Shown: in pieces, positions 1 to 8,430 of the stretch
Position numbering within the stretch: the first letter of the stretch is position 1
Layout: every line of letters begins with the position of its first letter
Assembly (NCBI GenBank): GCA_945883625.1
Contig: CAMCXW010000014.1
Location: forward strand, 1 to 49,558
Source: Spirosoma fluviale
GTDB lineage: Bacteria > Bacteroidota > Bacteroidia > Cytophagales > Spirosomataceae
Direction of reading: 5' to 3'
Length of the DNA: 49,558 nucleotides
Made by a program: the position numbers and the translations under genes
Notes under the pieces: generated by a model
Told to the model about the DNA's origin: nothing
Databases searched by the model: none
The model's input: only the letters and a program-made list of their open reading frames with translations

Positions 1-73
1 GATCGTATTAAGGAAATGCGGGGTACAAATATTCAATTAATTAGTTAAGCTTTTTGCCTGAAAACCCCACTCG

Positions 74-94
74 TGTTACCCATTTTGCTACTCG
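74..94. repeat. Diverged paired 9-base repeats, outside island left end
   Basis: TGTTACCCA and TGCTACTCG are separated by TTT. This is the same 9-3-9 layout as the perfect TGCTACGAC pair at 27997-28017 next to the island's integrase. As there, the pair is followed after 15-16 bases by a terminator-like hairpin and then the tRNA-Val core. This suggests integrase arm-type sites belonging to a second element left of the window. The preceding bases 1-48 read as an open frame ending in TAA, possibly that element's integrase tail, but the 15 residues are too few to identify. Confidence 0.4.
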
Positions 95-109
95 GGCAGT
101 AAAATAAAA

Positions 110-133
110 AAACCACCTCATATGAGGTGGTTT
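110..133. terminator. Bidirectional terminator-like palindrome
   Basis: AAACCACCTCA and TGAGGTGGTTT form a perfect 11-bp stem around a TA centre, with A/T runs on both sides. It is nearly identical to the hairpin at 28034-28057 beside the intact tRNA-Val. It could be the original tRNA terminator displaced by island insertion, or the end of a neighbouring element. Confidence 0.6.
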
Positions 134-136
134 CTG

Positions 137-149
137 GTGGTCCCACTAG
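137..149. other. Left attachment site of the island
   Basis: The 13 bases GTGGTCCCACTAG repeat the 3' end of the tRNA-Val gene found at 28060-28072. No other part of a tRNA is present here, so this is the short core duplicated or carried in by integration. It marks the left boundary of the island. Confidence 0.75.
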
Positions 150-312
150 AATGGACAATCATCTTTTGAAATATCCACTAAGTGAATAAAATCGTCAAAA
201 TATAACAATGGAGCCATTTTACTTTCGAATTCAAACGAATACTAATTGAACGAAATCAGTTTCCAAAATATTGGATTTGCAACTATCTATTAAAGTTTCT
301 GATTAAAGAATT

Positions 313-480
313 CTAATTTAAATTTAGTATAAAGGAAAAGCCTACTCCTAAACTATATTCAAAAGAACGGTTTAAATCGTTAGAACCTATTTTTTGTGTG
401 TTTAAGTGTGTTTTATTTTGAGATATATTGTAAAATGTCACACACTTTTTACACAAATGTTTTAAGTTTATTTGATAAAA
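313..480 (-). pseudogene. Possible remnant of an outer-membrane protein C-terminus
   Basis: Otherwise gene-free bases 150-481 contain, on the minus strand, a frame ending with a TAG stop at 313-315. Its last residues (FEYSLGVGFSFILNLN) alternate like the final beta-strand of an outer-membrane barrel. The frame runs upstream across the end of the adjacent 194-residue gene in a different phase and has no convincing start. It may be a truncated gene left at the island edge, or chance. The rest of the stretch is AT-rich with no visible signal. Confidence 0.25.
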
Positions 481-481
481 T

Positions 482-1066
482 TTAGTTAAATGAGTTCTTG
501 TTGTAAAGTAAGTTTAAGTTGAATTCTATCAAGCTAAATGCAGAATCTAAATTTTTCAAAACATTCAATACAAGTTCCTCTGTAAAAACGATTTCTTGAC
601 CATTATATGGAACGGGTATTTTTAATGCAATATTCGACATTAGCTCGTTGTTTTTAATATATCTTTCATTGTTTATTTTTCTTATTTCTTTATTGTATTC
701 TAACCTTTTATTACTGGTAAACGGCTTTCCTGTTTTTAAAGAAATTAAAGCATCTTCAAAGAATGTTTTTTGATATCCAATAGCGGTTTGATGCAGAAAC
801 TGAATTCTATCCTTTTTAGACCCAATACCTACTATATTTTCTGGGTTCCCTCCATTGTTGTTAACTATTGACCAAAATATATTGTGATATTCTTTAGTTA
901 ATGTATCAGTGGGGTTCACACATATGCTAATAATATACCTTATTGAAGTGGAATCATCCTTGTTCAAGAAAATGGATTTATTATACTTTACTTGGGAAAT
1001 ACTTTCATTTATATTTATAAAAAATATTAATATTGCGCAGAGTATAATTTGAAAAATTTTCTTCAT
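482..1066 (-). CDS. Secreted protein of unknown function (194 aa)
   Basis: I do not recognise this protein. The N-terminus is a clear Sec signal peptide: two lysines, then a hydrophobic stretch of roughly 20 residues ending near residue 25 (ESISQ), so export to the periplasm is expected. The rest is soluble, rich in Asn, Lys and Ile, with a few predicted helices and no metal-binding or catalytic motif that I can see. It is the last gene on the minus strand before the island's left end, 90 bases downstream of the divergent TerD-like gene. It may or may not belong to the Ter transcription unit. Codon and base use are AT-rich like its neighbours. Confidence 0.55.
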   Translation of the reverse strand: MKKIFQIILCAILIFFININESISQVKYNKSIFLNKDDSTSIRYIISICVNPTDTLTKEYHNIFWSIVNNNGGNPENIVGIGSKKDRIQFLHQTAIGYQKTFFEDALISLKTGKPFTSNKRLEYNKEIRKINNERYIKNNELMSNIALKIPVPYNGQEIVFTEELVLNVLKNLDSAFSLIEFNLNLLYNKNSFN

Positions 1067-1156
1067 TAATGTATTAGATTTTACAATTTACTATTGATTT
1101 TAATATCTTTCTTCTTTAACCAAAGTAATTGGTTAATTGAGGTATTTATATTGTTT

Positions 1157-1723
1157 TTAGGTATAAATTTTTAATAATTCAGGAAGCTTTCCGTTGTATG
1201 AATTTTTAGATTCACTAATTAGCCAATTTGATTCTCTTTTATTGATATCTATCAATCCTACTGCTCCTTTATTTGAATAATTGCCGCGTAGATTAAATTC
1301 TGTTAATATCTCGTCTTTGTTATTGTCAAATACTTTTATATTAAATGTACATTTTTCAGTAAATATTTCATTCCCAAAACTACCTTGACCCTTATCATGA
1401 TATAGGTGTATTATAAACTTAATTTGTTTTACTAATTCATTTATTTTACTGAAATCAACAAAGAATAATTCATCAAATTCTAATTCTTTACCTGATTTTA
1501 AATCGTTTGAGGAATTGAAGTATATGCTTCTATCTGGTAGTGATTGAAAGCTATCTGTATTTATTTCGAAAACAGGAGAACCATAATAAAGAAGGTGATT
1601 TTCTGAAATAAGTTTGTTGTTCTCTCCAAGTAGAAATACTGAAATGTCAAAATCCGCATCTACGTTTAAATGAGCATCAATTCCGATTTTAACTTTGTTG
1701 GAAACTACTTTATAGAGCTCCAT
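1157..1723 (-). CDS. Divergent TerD-family protein
   Basis: The 188 residues match the TerD (CABP/TerX) beta-sandwich fold. Near residue 22 the pattern DADFDISVFLLGENNKL corresponds to the family's DLDASAFLLD segment, and aromatic/aspartate-rich strands follow. The Ca-binding GDxxTGxGxGDDE loop of canonical TerD is not preserved (here HDKGQGSFGNE), so calcium binding may be altered. The stop of the upstream PrsW-like gene is one base before this start, which indicates co-transcription and probable coupling. TerD proteins are cytoplasmic components of Ter stress and phage-response systems. This copy is the most diverged of three in the locus and may have a specialised membrane-linked role beside the protease. 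Confidence 0.7.
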   Translation of the reverse strand: MELYKVVSNKVKIGIDAHLNVDADFDISVFLLGENNKLISENHLLYYGSPVFEINTDSFQSLPDRSIYFNSSNDLKSGKELEFDELFFVDFSKINELVKQIKFIIHLYHDKGQGSFGNEIFTEKCTFNIKVFDNNKDEILTEFNLRGNYSNKGAVGLIDINKRESNWLISESKNSYNGKLPELLKIYT

Positions 1724-1724
1724 G

Positions 1725-2759
1725 TTACTTTAAAATTTTGTTTTGGAAATCCTTCGCGTTTTTTAAATAAATAACGAGCAATGTTACACCAATGTATGCA
1801 ACAAATAATCCTGGCAGACTCCATGTGAAGACATCGTATAAACCATGAAGTATAGATGGTATAATAATTGCTAAAACCCAAAGTGAATACCTATTAGTAG
1901 GGTACAAAAGAGCAAAAGATAAGAAGTATGAGCTAATACCTGACCATATAGCGTGTAAAAATGGTAAAGATGTCAATCTAGCTATATTCATGAAAAATGA
2001 ATCATTATATTCCAATTCGCTATTTATTCCAGTTTGATAAATTATTCCCTCAAATACACCAAAACCAATACCAGAAATTAAACCATAAAATACGACTGTT
2101 TGTGGTAACAAAGGTTCGTTCGATTTTTTAATAATAAAGTATACTGAAAGTAGTTTTATGGATTCTTCGAAAAAGCCAACACCAAAAATATAACCTAATA
2201 TATTTTCAAAAAATGACCTTTTTTCTTCAATCAAGTTGTAAAATGGATTTATTTCTTGAAGTCTGAATAAGTAAAAAGATGAGAATATTAAAAGTTGAAC
2301 CAGAAAGAATATCTTGATAGTCTTTCTGATTTCTACTTGAATTGTACTGAATAGTGTATGGAAGAATAATCCCCAAAGTGCAGAAAAGTAAAGAGCAATC
2401 GCATAAAATGTAAATACCGATGAGCCGGTGAATTTAATTAAAAAAGCAGGGGCGAGTCCAATTATTGATATCCAGAGTAGCTTTTGGTCACTTTTTAGAT
2501 TTTTAAATGAAATAGCCGATTTTGGAAAAAGTAAGCTTAATCCAAATGACTTAACTTGTTTTAGAATATTACCATTGTTTTTAATCCGAATTTTAATTGA
2601 ATTCTCTTTAAATATATTTCTAACGGTTGAATATTCCCCGGTGCTTTTCTTGACTTTATCTTGAAGTAAAATTTGACCTTCATATAAATAAGTCTGCATG
2701 GTCTTTATATCATAAGGACCATGCAGTACGTTATTTCTTTCAATATGAAAGAGCTTCAT
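1725..2759 (-). CDS. GYF-like domain fused to PrsW-family intramembrane protease
   Basis: Residues 1-50 resemble a GYF_2-type domain (HIERNNVLHGPYDIKTMQTYL, with the GPY core), a peptide-binding module often seen at the cytoplasmic end of membrane proteins. From about residue 90 there are roughly eight hydrophobic segments carrying the PrsW signature: an EExxK motif (EESIK, near 197), GFGVFE near 232, HAIWSG near 269 and HGLYD near 305. The conserved Glu and His residues are the presumed metal ligands. PrsW proteins cleave membrane-bound anti-sigma factors in Firmicutes; relatives exist widely. Here it sits between TerC and a divergent TerD gene with 5- and 1-base spacing, which suggests a proteolytic signalling step in the Ter response. 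The substrate is unknown. Confidence 0.8.
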   Translation of the reverse strand: MKLFHIERNNVLHGPYDIKTMQTYLYEGQILLQDKVKKSTGEYSTVRNIFKENSIKIRIKNNGNILKQVKSFGLSLLFPKSAISFKNLKSDQKLLWISIIGLAPAFLIKFTGSSVFTFYAIALYFSALWGLFFHTLFSTIQVEIRKTIKIFFLVQLLIFSSFYLFRLQEINPFYNLIEEKRSFFENILGYIFGVGFFEESIKLLSVYFIIKKSNEPLLPQTVVFYGLISGIGFGVFEGIIYQTGINSELEYNDSFFMNIARLTSLPFLHAIWSGISSYFLSFALLYPTNRYSLWVLAIIIPSILHGLYDVFTWSLPGLFVAYIGVTLLVIYLKNAKDFQNKILK

Positions 2760-2764
2760 CTATT

Positions 2765-3694
2765 CTATTTATTTTTAGCAGGAAAATTGAATAACATGCT
2801 TGTCAAAATTGGTATAAAGAAAATAGCAACTGTTAAAACAGAAATACCAATATCTGCTGTATGGCTACCAAGAAAATGACTAATTTCCGATTGTGGCTCT
2901 AAATGCTCATAAATTGAAAGCATTAGCTTTATTCCAAGTATTGCGATTACTACAAATGCTGCAGTTTCAAGGAAAGTATATTTTTCCATTAAAGTCACAA
3001 ACCATTGAGCAATAAATCTCATTGCTAATATTCCAATAAATACTCCTATACATACCAAAATAATATTTGGTGTGAATGCAACAGCTGCGAAGACATTATC
3101 AATAGAAAATGCCATATCCATGATTTCAACTAAAATTACAGTCGACCAAAATGTTCCAATTTTATCATGGAAAAACTTGTATACAGCATTGTTTGATTTA
3201 TTTATTTCTCCATCATCTTCTTCATCATCACTAATTTTCGAGAAAGAGTAAATTGAATAAGCAATAAAGATTCCAGCTAAGCCTCGTAGAGTCCACAATG
3301 CTATCTCATTAATTGAACCATCATTTTTAATAATAAAAATAACGCCGGCTAATGAAAGCACTTTGAATATAATTGTACCCCTTTCTCCATATCCAATTTT
3401 ATCTTTGAACTGGTCGGCTACTAACCATAAAAGATACATGCCCCCAAGTGGTTTTAACCACCAAAATCCTAATAAAAAAGCAGCAAATATCATTGCAACA
3501 CCTCTGAAAATATAAGCTCCCCATATTCCATACTTTAAAGCTTTGTCTCTTTGCTGTTGTGGTAAATCCATTACCATAGTTGCTAATACGGCTGCATTGT
3601 CTACAGAAAGTAAACTTTCGATTATAATTAAATTGGCAATTACACCTAGTGAAGCTGCCGGGTTGTTTACGATTTGGTCAATTAATTCTTGCAT
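2765..3694 (-). CDS. TerC-family integral membrane protein (island copy)
   Basis: This 309-residue protein has about eight membrane segments and the TerC/Alx hallmark repeat of acidic motifs inside helices: LLSVDNA near residue 30 and IMDMAFSIDNV near residue 190. A short acidic cytoplasmic loop (DDEEDDGE) lies in the middle. TerC proteins are linked to tellurite resistance and metal, chiefly manganese, handling. In Ter loci they are the usual membrane partner of TerD proteins. It lies 11 bases after the kinase gene and 5 bases before the PrsW-like gene. A second, clearly different TerC gene lies just outside the island at 28283-29059. Confidence 0.88.
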   Translation of the reverse strand: MQELIDQIVNNPAASLGVIANLIIIESLLSVDNAAVLATMVMDLPQQQRDKALKYGIWGAYIFRGVAMIFAAFLLGFWWLKPLGGMYLLWLVADQFKDKIGYGERGTIIFKVLSLAGVIFIIKNDGSINEIALWTLRGLAGIFIAYSIYSFSKISDDEEDDGEINKSNNAVYKFFHDKIGTFWSTVILVEIMDMAFSIDNVFAAVAFTPNIILVCIGVFIGILAMRFIAQWFVTLMEKYTFLETAAFVVIAILGIKLMLSIYEHLEPQSEISHFLGSHTADIGISVLTVAIFFIPILTSMLFNFPAKNK

Positions 3695-3705
3695 ATTTTG
3701 TTTGT

Positions 3706-5232
3706 TTAGTTATTTGCTATTGAGATTATTACAACTCTGCCACCTTCTTCATTTGAAAGTAAAAGCTTTTTCCCATCTGTTAGTTCTACCATTGAACCAA
3801 TAGGGATTTCTTTACCCTCATTTACATCTTTTAAATTAGGTAGTTTTTCATTTACTAAGACCCATTTGTTATTAAAAAACGAGAAATATCCGATTCTTTG
3901 TTTTTCACTGTCTTTTAATCGCTCATTCCTAATTATATTTCGATTAGTGTGCCAGTAATGTAGTGTAGAATTATTGTAGACTACAAGTCTTAGATTTTCA
4001 GGCTTCCAAACGTTTGGTTTAAATTGATAGAAAAAATCTAAAACCGGAATAGAGCTATCATATTTAGTGCCACAGAATGGACATGATGTTGTTTTGGTGT
4101 TAGTATAAATAAACCATTTTTGGTCGCATTTTGAATTACTACATTGAAGTTTTAAATCATTAGTCTTAATTAATGCTTGTTCCCAAGAATCAGCTGTTGG
4201 TCTATTATTGGGATTGTGTAAACCTTTTATAAATGCTTGGTCAAACAATTCCTTAAGATATGGGCCGGTAATTGTATACGGTGTTTTTTTAAAGTCTGTC
4301 CAAGGTAGAAATTTTGTTAGATTGTCACCATATTCCCTTTTGAAATTTTGATTGCTTTTATCCGTTGGGTGCTCAATAAAAAGAGCTTTTTCCCCCATAA
4401 GCAAATCCTCTTCCTTTTCGGTATCCATTTGGCCAAAATAATTACCTCCTCTTAGTGGGTGTCTATATAGTAAATACATATAGATTAATACAGAAAGTGC
4501 GTGTAAATCTGTCAGACGATTTGGTAATTTCCGGTTAGGGTCAGTTTTATTTAAGTGTTTTGTTGAAAGCACTTCTGGTGCTATAAAATCTGCTGTTCCA
4601 ATAACATCTGGAGGGAAAAGATTAGGAACAACCAGACCATCAATATCAATTATCGCTGCTGATTTACTAACAGGGTCTATTAAAACGTTTTTATATGATA
4701 AGTCAGAATGTGCTAAACCAGCTGCGTGAAGTCTTTTTACACCTCTAGCAATATTAACACAAACTTGGAAATAGCTAAGCCAATTACCGAGTTCGGATTC
4801 ATCTAATTTTGATTTAGATTGTTGAGACCTGAATTTAGCACTTGCAAACCATTTGCCTTCTTTTTCCTTACCTTTTAATAGGTCATTTGATAAATACCCC
4901 TTTTTGAAAAAGAAATTTTTATTGTAACATGGAACAATAATTCCAACCTTCTTTTCAAGTTCAATAACATCAGTTGGCCAACTATAAAGTTCTTTATAGT
5001 AATTCCCGCTAATTAAATCGCGGGTAAAGAAACTCTCGTAATATTGAGTTACTATTTTTTTTAATCGCTCCTTGGAATTAAAATCTTGAATATCTCGATA
5101 GAATGCGACTACATAAGATTTGTCTGGACTAAAATATACATCTTTCATTCCTCCACGCATAGGTTCTCCATTATCAACGAATTGATAAGTTTTACTTGAA
5201 TTTATGATAGAGGTAACTGTTTTTGTACTCAT
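3706..5232 (-). CDS. TerY-P triad protein kinase with zinc ribbon
   Basis: This is a eukaryote-like Ser/Thr kinase domain with an unusual catalytic core. The HRD loop reads HSDLSYKNVLID (about residue 172) with the catalytic Asp and the Asn kept. The DFG position reads DIDG (about 194), followed by GTADFIAPEV. The glycine loop is replaced by RGGMKDVYF and I see no VAIK-type lysine at the expected place. After residue 360 a four-cysteine zinc ribbon (CSNSKC ... CPFC) leads into a C-terminal beta-rich region. The gene follows the PP2C gene by 6 bases and the zinc-ribbon vWA gene upstream of that, completing the known vWA/phosphatase/kinase TerY-P triad. Targets are probably TerD or vWA proteins (inference). 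Confidence 0.85.
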   Translation of the reverse strand: MSTKTVTSIINSSKTYQFVDNGEPMRGGMKDVYFSPDKSYVVAFYRDIQDFNSKERLKKIVTQYYESFFTRDLISGNYYKELYSWPTDVIELEKKVGIIVPCYNKNFFFKKGYLSNDLLKGKEKEGKWFASAKFRSQQSKSKLDESELGNWLSYFQVCVNIARGVKRLHAAGLAHSDLSYKNVLIDPVSKSAAIIDIDGLVVPNLFPPDVIGTADFIAPEVLSTKHLNKTDPNRKLPNRLTDLHALSVLIYMYLLYRHPLRGGNYFGQMDTEKEEDLLMGEKALFIEHPTDKSNQNFKREYGDNLTKFLPWTDFKKTPYTITGPYLKELFDQAFIKGLHNPNNRPTADSWEQALIKTNDLKLQCSNSKCDQKWFIYTNTKTTSCPFCGTKYDSSIPVLDFFYQFKPNVWKPENLRLVVYNNSTLHYWHTNRNIIRNERLKDSEKQRIGYFSFFNNKWVLVNEKLPNLKDVNEGKEIPIGSMVELTDGKKLLLSNEEGGRVVIISIANN

Positions 5233-5238
5233 GTTTTT

Positions 5239-6693
5239 TTAAAATACTATTGCTAACGTTCTGTCGTCATGGTTGCCGGGACTCCAGAAATCCATCCATT
5301 CAGATAATTGTTCTTTTATTTTTTCATTTTCAGATGAAAGTTCTACATTAATATTATCTTCATTTTCGCCATTTAAGTCCTTGATAAATTCAATCCATTT
5401 TTCACTTTTCTCGAGATTTGCTTCTACAACAAATTTGGGGTCATATATCCCATCAGTCATTAAAAACAAATATGAAAAGTCCGGCACAATCTTAAAATTG
5501 AATCGGCTAACCATTGGATGCTCTGTTGAATGAAAGATTTCAGGTTGGGTGATAAATCTTGTTCCCCCTCCAAACTCTCCTACGTCAAGCCAATTTAGCA
5601 ATGTCGTTTCTGTTTTCTCTTTATTCATTATAGCAATTGGACAATCTCCAACCCCAAAAGAAAAAATAGCATATCCCAAATCGAATTTTTTAAAAGCAAC
5701 AAATATTAATGTCGAATGAAAGTAATCTAAATTAGATTTTGCTTTTGGGTTATTAAATTTGTCAGGATAATCTGTAAATGTCTTCTCCGAAAATTCTTTT
5801 AAAGAATTATGAACATGAACTGTTGCTTTATACAAGTTTTGTTTACCTAAAACTTCAATCTCTTTTAATAAATTTTCATCCTTAGATTTAGAGTACTCAT
5901 CTAGTTTATTGTTTAATTCGATATCTTTTTCAGTGTCAGAGTGGTTTTCAAAGAAGTCAATTAAATTATTACATGCAATTTGAGAACCTTTTCTGGATAA
6001 TGAATAGCTACCTGCACCGTCTGATACTCCAACAATAGACCAACCAGTTTTTTCAATATATTTAAAAGCATAGTCATCATCTCTAAATGAACCAACATTC
6101 TCGTGGGCTCTACCTCTTTTTGACGAGACAATAATTTTCTTTTCGCTTAAGTTTCCGAATTCAGTGACATCATCTTCTTTCCAAAATTCATCACTATTGT
6201 TACTTGGGATGTCCTTCCAAAGGGTTTTAGGGTCTGGATTAACAACTATTTTGAAGAATTTTTCATTTATTTTTTCACCTTCGGATTGTCCTATGATTTT
6301 ATAAAACAGTGTAATATTAAGGTCTCCGCTCATATTAGGGATACCTTCAATTAAATTTCCATCCTGAATGAAATTTAATCCAATTTCATTCAATCCTTCA
6401 ATCTTAATGATTTCAATGTCATTTAATTTTAATGCATTTAAGTCAAAAACCGTAGAATAAGGTTTGCTTATTGTTGCGTTAGGAATTACCAAGGGTTGCG
6501 CTGTAATGTCTGATATGCGGTTGATTACATTCCATTTGTCCATAATCATTTGTTGTTTTTGTGCGATATCATTTGCAATAGATAATATTTCAGGATTAGA
6601 TTGGAATTCATCAAACTCAATTCGCTTTTTGTCAGAAATTAATAAGCTATTCGCTGAAAAAATATCATCAATAACTTTGCGTTCTTTGTTCAT
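5239..6693 (-). CDS. PP2C-family protein phosphatase of the TerY-P triad
   Basis: The C-terminal two thirds form a PP2C domain. Metal-binding and catalytic landmarks are visible: DGAGSYS near residue 225, a GVGDC strand near 345, MTDGIYD near 410 and a final DDRTLAIVF. The N-terminal 190 residues include a beta-rich, possibly Ig- or cadherin-like segment (NATISKPYSTVFDLNALKL) that may mediate partner binding. It is encoded two bases after the zinc-ribbon vWA gene and six bases before the kinase gene, so it is almost certainly translated as one module with them. The expected role is reversing kinase-mediated phosphorylation in the cytoplasm. The length of 484 residues is longer than a bare PP2C domain. 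Confidence 0.87.
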   Translation of the reverse strand: MNKERKVIDDIFSANSLLISDKKRIEFDEFQSNPEILSIANDIAQKQQMIMDKWNVINRISDITAQPLVIPNATISKPYSTVFDLNALKLNDIEIIKIEGLNEIGLNFIQDGNLIEGIPNMSGDLNITLFYKIIGQSEGEKINEKFFKIVVNPDPKTLWKDIPSNNSDEFWKEDDVTEFGNLSEKKIIVSSKRGRAHENVGSFRDDDYAFKYIEKTGWSIVGVSDGAGSYSLSRKGSQIACNNLIDFFENHSDTEKDIELNNKLDEYSKSKDENLLKEIEVLGKQNLYKATVHVHNSLKEFSEKTFTDYPDKFNNPKAKSNLDYFHSTLIFVAFKKFDLGYAIFSFGVGDCPIAIMNKEKTETTLLNWLDVGEFGGGTRFITQPEIFHSTEHPMVSRFNFKIVPDFSYLFLMTDGIYDPKFVVEANLEKSEKWIEFIKDLNGENEDNINVELSSENEKIKEQLSEWMDFWSPGNHDDRTLAIVF

Positions 6694-6695
6694 TA

Positions 6696-7751
6696 TTACC
6701 CTTGTGTTCTGTTTACATCAAATCCTCCTGCTTCACCGGCACCATAAGTACCCTGATTGCCACACCATGGACAGGTGCTAACTTCTTCATCACCTATGCA
6801 ATGAATATTTCCACATGAACAAACCGCAAATCCAAATTGGTTTCCACAACAAGGACAGGTCGGTGCACCATAGAGTTCCTCAGTGTTCACCTTGAATTTC
6901 GTAGATTTTTCATCAGAAAGTTCAAAATATGAATTGTCAACCTGAAATGCTCCGACAAGTCTGTAGCTTAACGTTGATAATTTTATGCCATCTAATTCAC
7001 TTGGTGTTATTTTCTTCTTATACTTAATCAAGTATGGTCTTTTTGTATTCTGACATTTCCCAGAAAGAACAACAAAATTATTATCAACATATTCTTTAGG
7101 TGCCTTATGTTTAGTTAAGTCAATTTTAGAAATATTATCACCTTCAAGTTTAGCCAATTCAAAGCCTGAACTATTATTTTCAACAGATACGCTACTTGTC
7201 TTTATTGAGTCAGTTACCCATTTGAAAAATTCCTTATAAGCTGCCGCATCTGTATTTTTGAAAAATAATAGATTATCAGACAATTGACTCAAAATTTGAA
7301 TATCAGTTTCTTCCCCAAATGAAACAATAATTAAGTTCGCGGAGTTTGACCAGTTTTGTTTCCATTCATTTATTGCACTTTCAGAGTCATCTGTTGGAAC
7401 TCCGTCAGTAAAAAGAAATATTATTGGTTTCCAATCTCCTTTTTGTTCAGCAGTAGTTTTAACAGTGTTTTTTCTTAATTCAAACATTAAGTGTCCTAAA
7501 CCTTTGCTAAGAGATGTTCCACTTCCTATTGGGAATTTAGGCGGATAAAAATTTGTTATTTCTTGAAGAGGGACTAATGTCTTGGAATTACCAGCGAAAC
7601 CTATTATTGAAACCCAGACAGTTTCAATTGCAGTAGGGTCTGTTTTTAATGTTTGTATAATTGTTGATAAGCCTTCTTCTACTTGTTGTATAGGTTCTCC
7701 AACCATCGATTCGGAAATATCAATCAAAAAATAAATTGGTAATCTTCTCAT
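6696..7751 (-). CDS. TerY-like vWA protein with C-terminal zinc ribbons
   Basis: The first 200 residues are a von Willebrand A domain with a MIDAS motif (DISESM, residues 11-16) and a conserved TDG near 117. The last 60 residues hold a run of cysteine pairs (CPCC, CSC, CPWC) typical of double zinc ribbons, as in the TerY of TerY-P triads. The protein opens with MRRLP, shared with the two other vWA proteins encoded upstream at 7795-8430 and 8814-9452, so the three arose by duplication. Its stop lies 2 bases from the phosphatase start. It is the likely scaffold that brings kinase and phosphatase to vWA/TerD complexes (inference from family context). Confidence 0.87.
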   Translation of the reverse strand: MRRLPIYFLIDISESMVGEPIQQVEEGLSTIIQTLKTDPTAIETVWVSIIGFAGNSKTLVPLQEITNFYPPKFPIGSGTSLSKGLGHLMFELRKNTVKTTAEQKGDWKPIIFLFTDGVPTDDSESAINEWKQNWSNSANLIIVSFGEETDIQILSQLSDNLLFFKNTDAAAYKEFFKWVTDSIKTSSVSVENNSSGFELAKLEGDNISKIDLTKHKAPKEYVDNNFVVLSGKCQNTKRPYLIKYKKKITPSELDGIKLSTLSYRLVGAFQVDNSYFELSDEKSTKFKVNTEELYGAPTCPCCGNQFGFAVCSCGNIHCIGDEEVSTCPWCGNQGTYGAGEAGGFDVNRTQG

Positions 7752-7794
7752 TTTCTATTTTTGGCAAAGATTTAATATTAATTTATCTACAATG

Positions 7795-8430
7795 TTAAAT
7801 AACTAAATGAACTTCTGATGGTGGTGGCGGCATAGCAATAAGGTCGTTAGTTCCCATGCTTTTGTTGCCATGTTCTATTGTATCCGATACCCATTTGAAA
7901 AACTGTTTCAGAGTTGTACTATCTGCTGTCTCCAAATGAACAACTGTATCCGTTAATTCTTTTAATTTAGAATCATCCGCAAGCTTTCCCGCTGCACAAC
8001 CTACTATTGCACCAAAATTTAAAGATTTAATTTTTGGTGTCATATCAGAATATAGCATTAAATCCGAAGGCTTACCATCTGTGAATATAAATAACAAAGG
8101 CCTCCAATCCCCTTTTTGAGTGGAACTTCCTTTTTTTATATCTCTTGAAACGTTATCATAAAGAACTTCTAATGCTTTACCAGTATTTGTTGGACCACTT
8201 GGAGGACAAATGATTTCAGGAAGTTGAAATGAAGGTAATTCAGTAAGTGGAGAAACGATATTGATTTCTCTATCAAATGTAATTATCGAAATCCAAAGTG
8301 TCTCAGATGCTTGAGCATCTGTTCTTAACGAACTTATCATCCCGCTTAAAGCATTATTTAATGCTTGAATTGGTTCTCCGTTCATTGAACCCGAAGTGTC
8401 TAATAAAAAATATACGGGTAGCCTTCTCAC
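7795..8430 (-). CDS. TerY-like vWA domain protein (second copy)
   Basis: A stand-alone vWA domain of 211 residues with an intact MIDAS (DTSGSM, residues 11-16), a TDG motif near 117 and a proline-rich C-terminal tail ending PPPPSEVHLVI. It lacks the zinc ribbons of the downstream copy. The GTG start is supported by alignment of MRRLPVYFLLDTSGSM with the two other copies and by a 4-base GTGA overlap with the stop of the upstream small membrane protein gene, which implies translational coupling. Metal-dependent protein-protein binding in the Ter complex is the expected role. The C-terminal tail resembles that of the copy at 8814-9452. Confidence 0.87.
   Translation of the reverse strand: MRRLPVYFLLDTSGSMNGEPIQALNNALSGMISSLRTDAQASETLWISIITFDREINIVSPLTELPSFQLPEIICPPSGPTNTGKALEVLYDNVSRDIKKGSSTQKGDWRPLLFIFTDGKPSDLMLYSDMTPKIKSLNFGAIVGCAAGKLADDSKLKELTDTVVHLETADSTTLKQFFKWVSDTIEHGNKSMGTNDLIAMPPPPSEVHLVI

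Noticed and set aside
130-150. A second tRNA-Val at the left end
   Set aside because: Only the last 12-13 bases of the tRNA are present; there is no anticodon or D arm.
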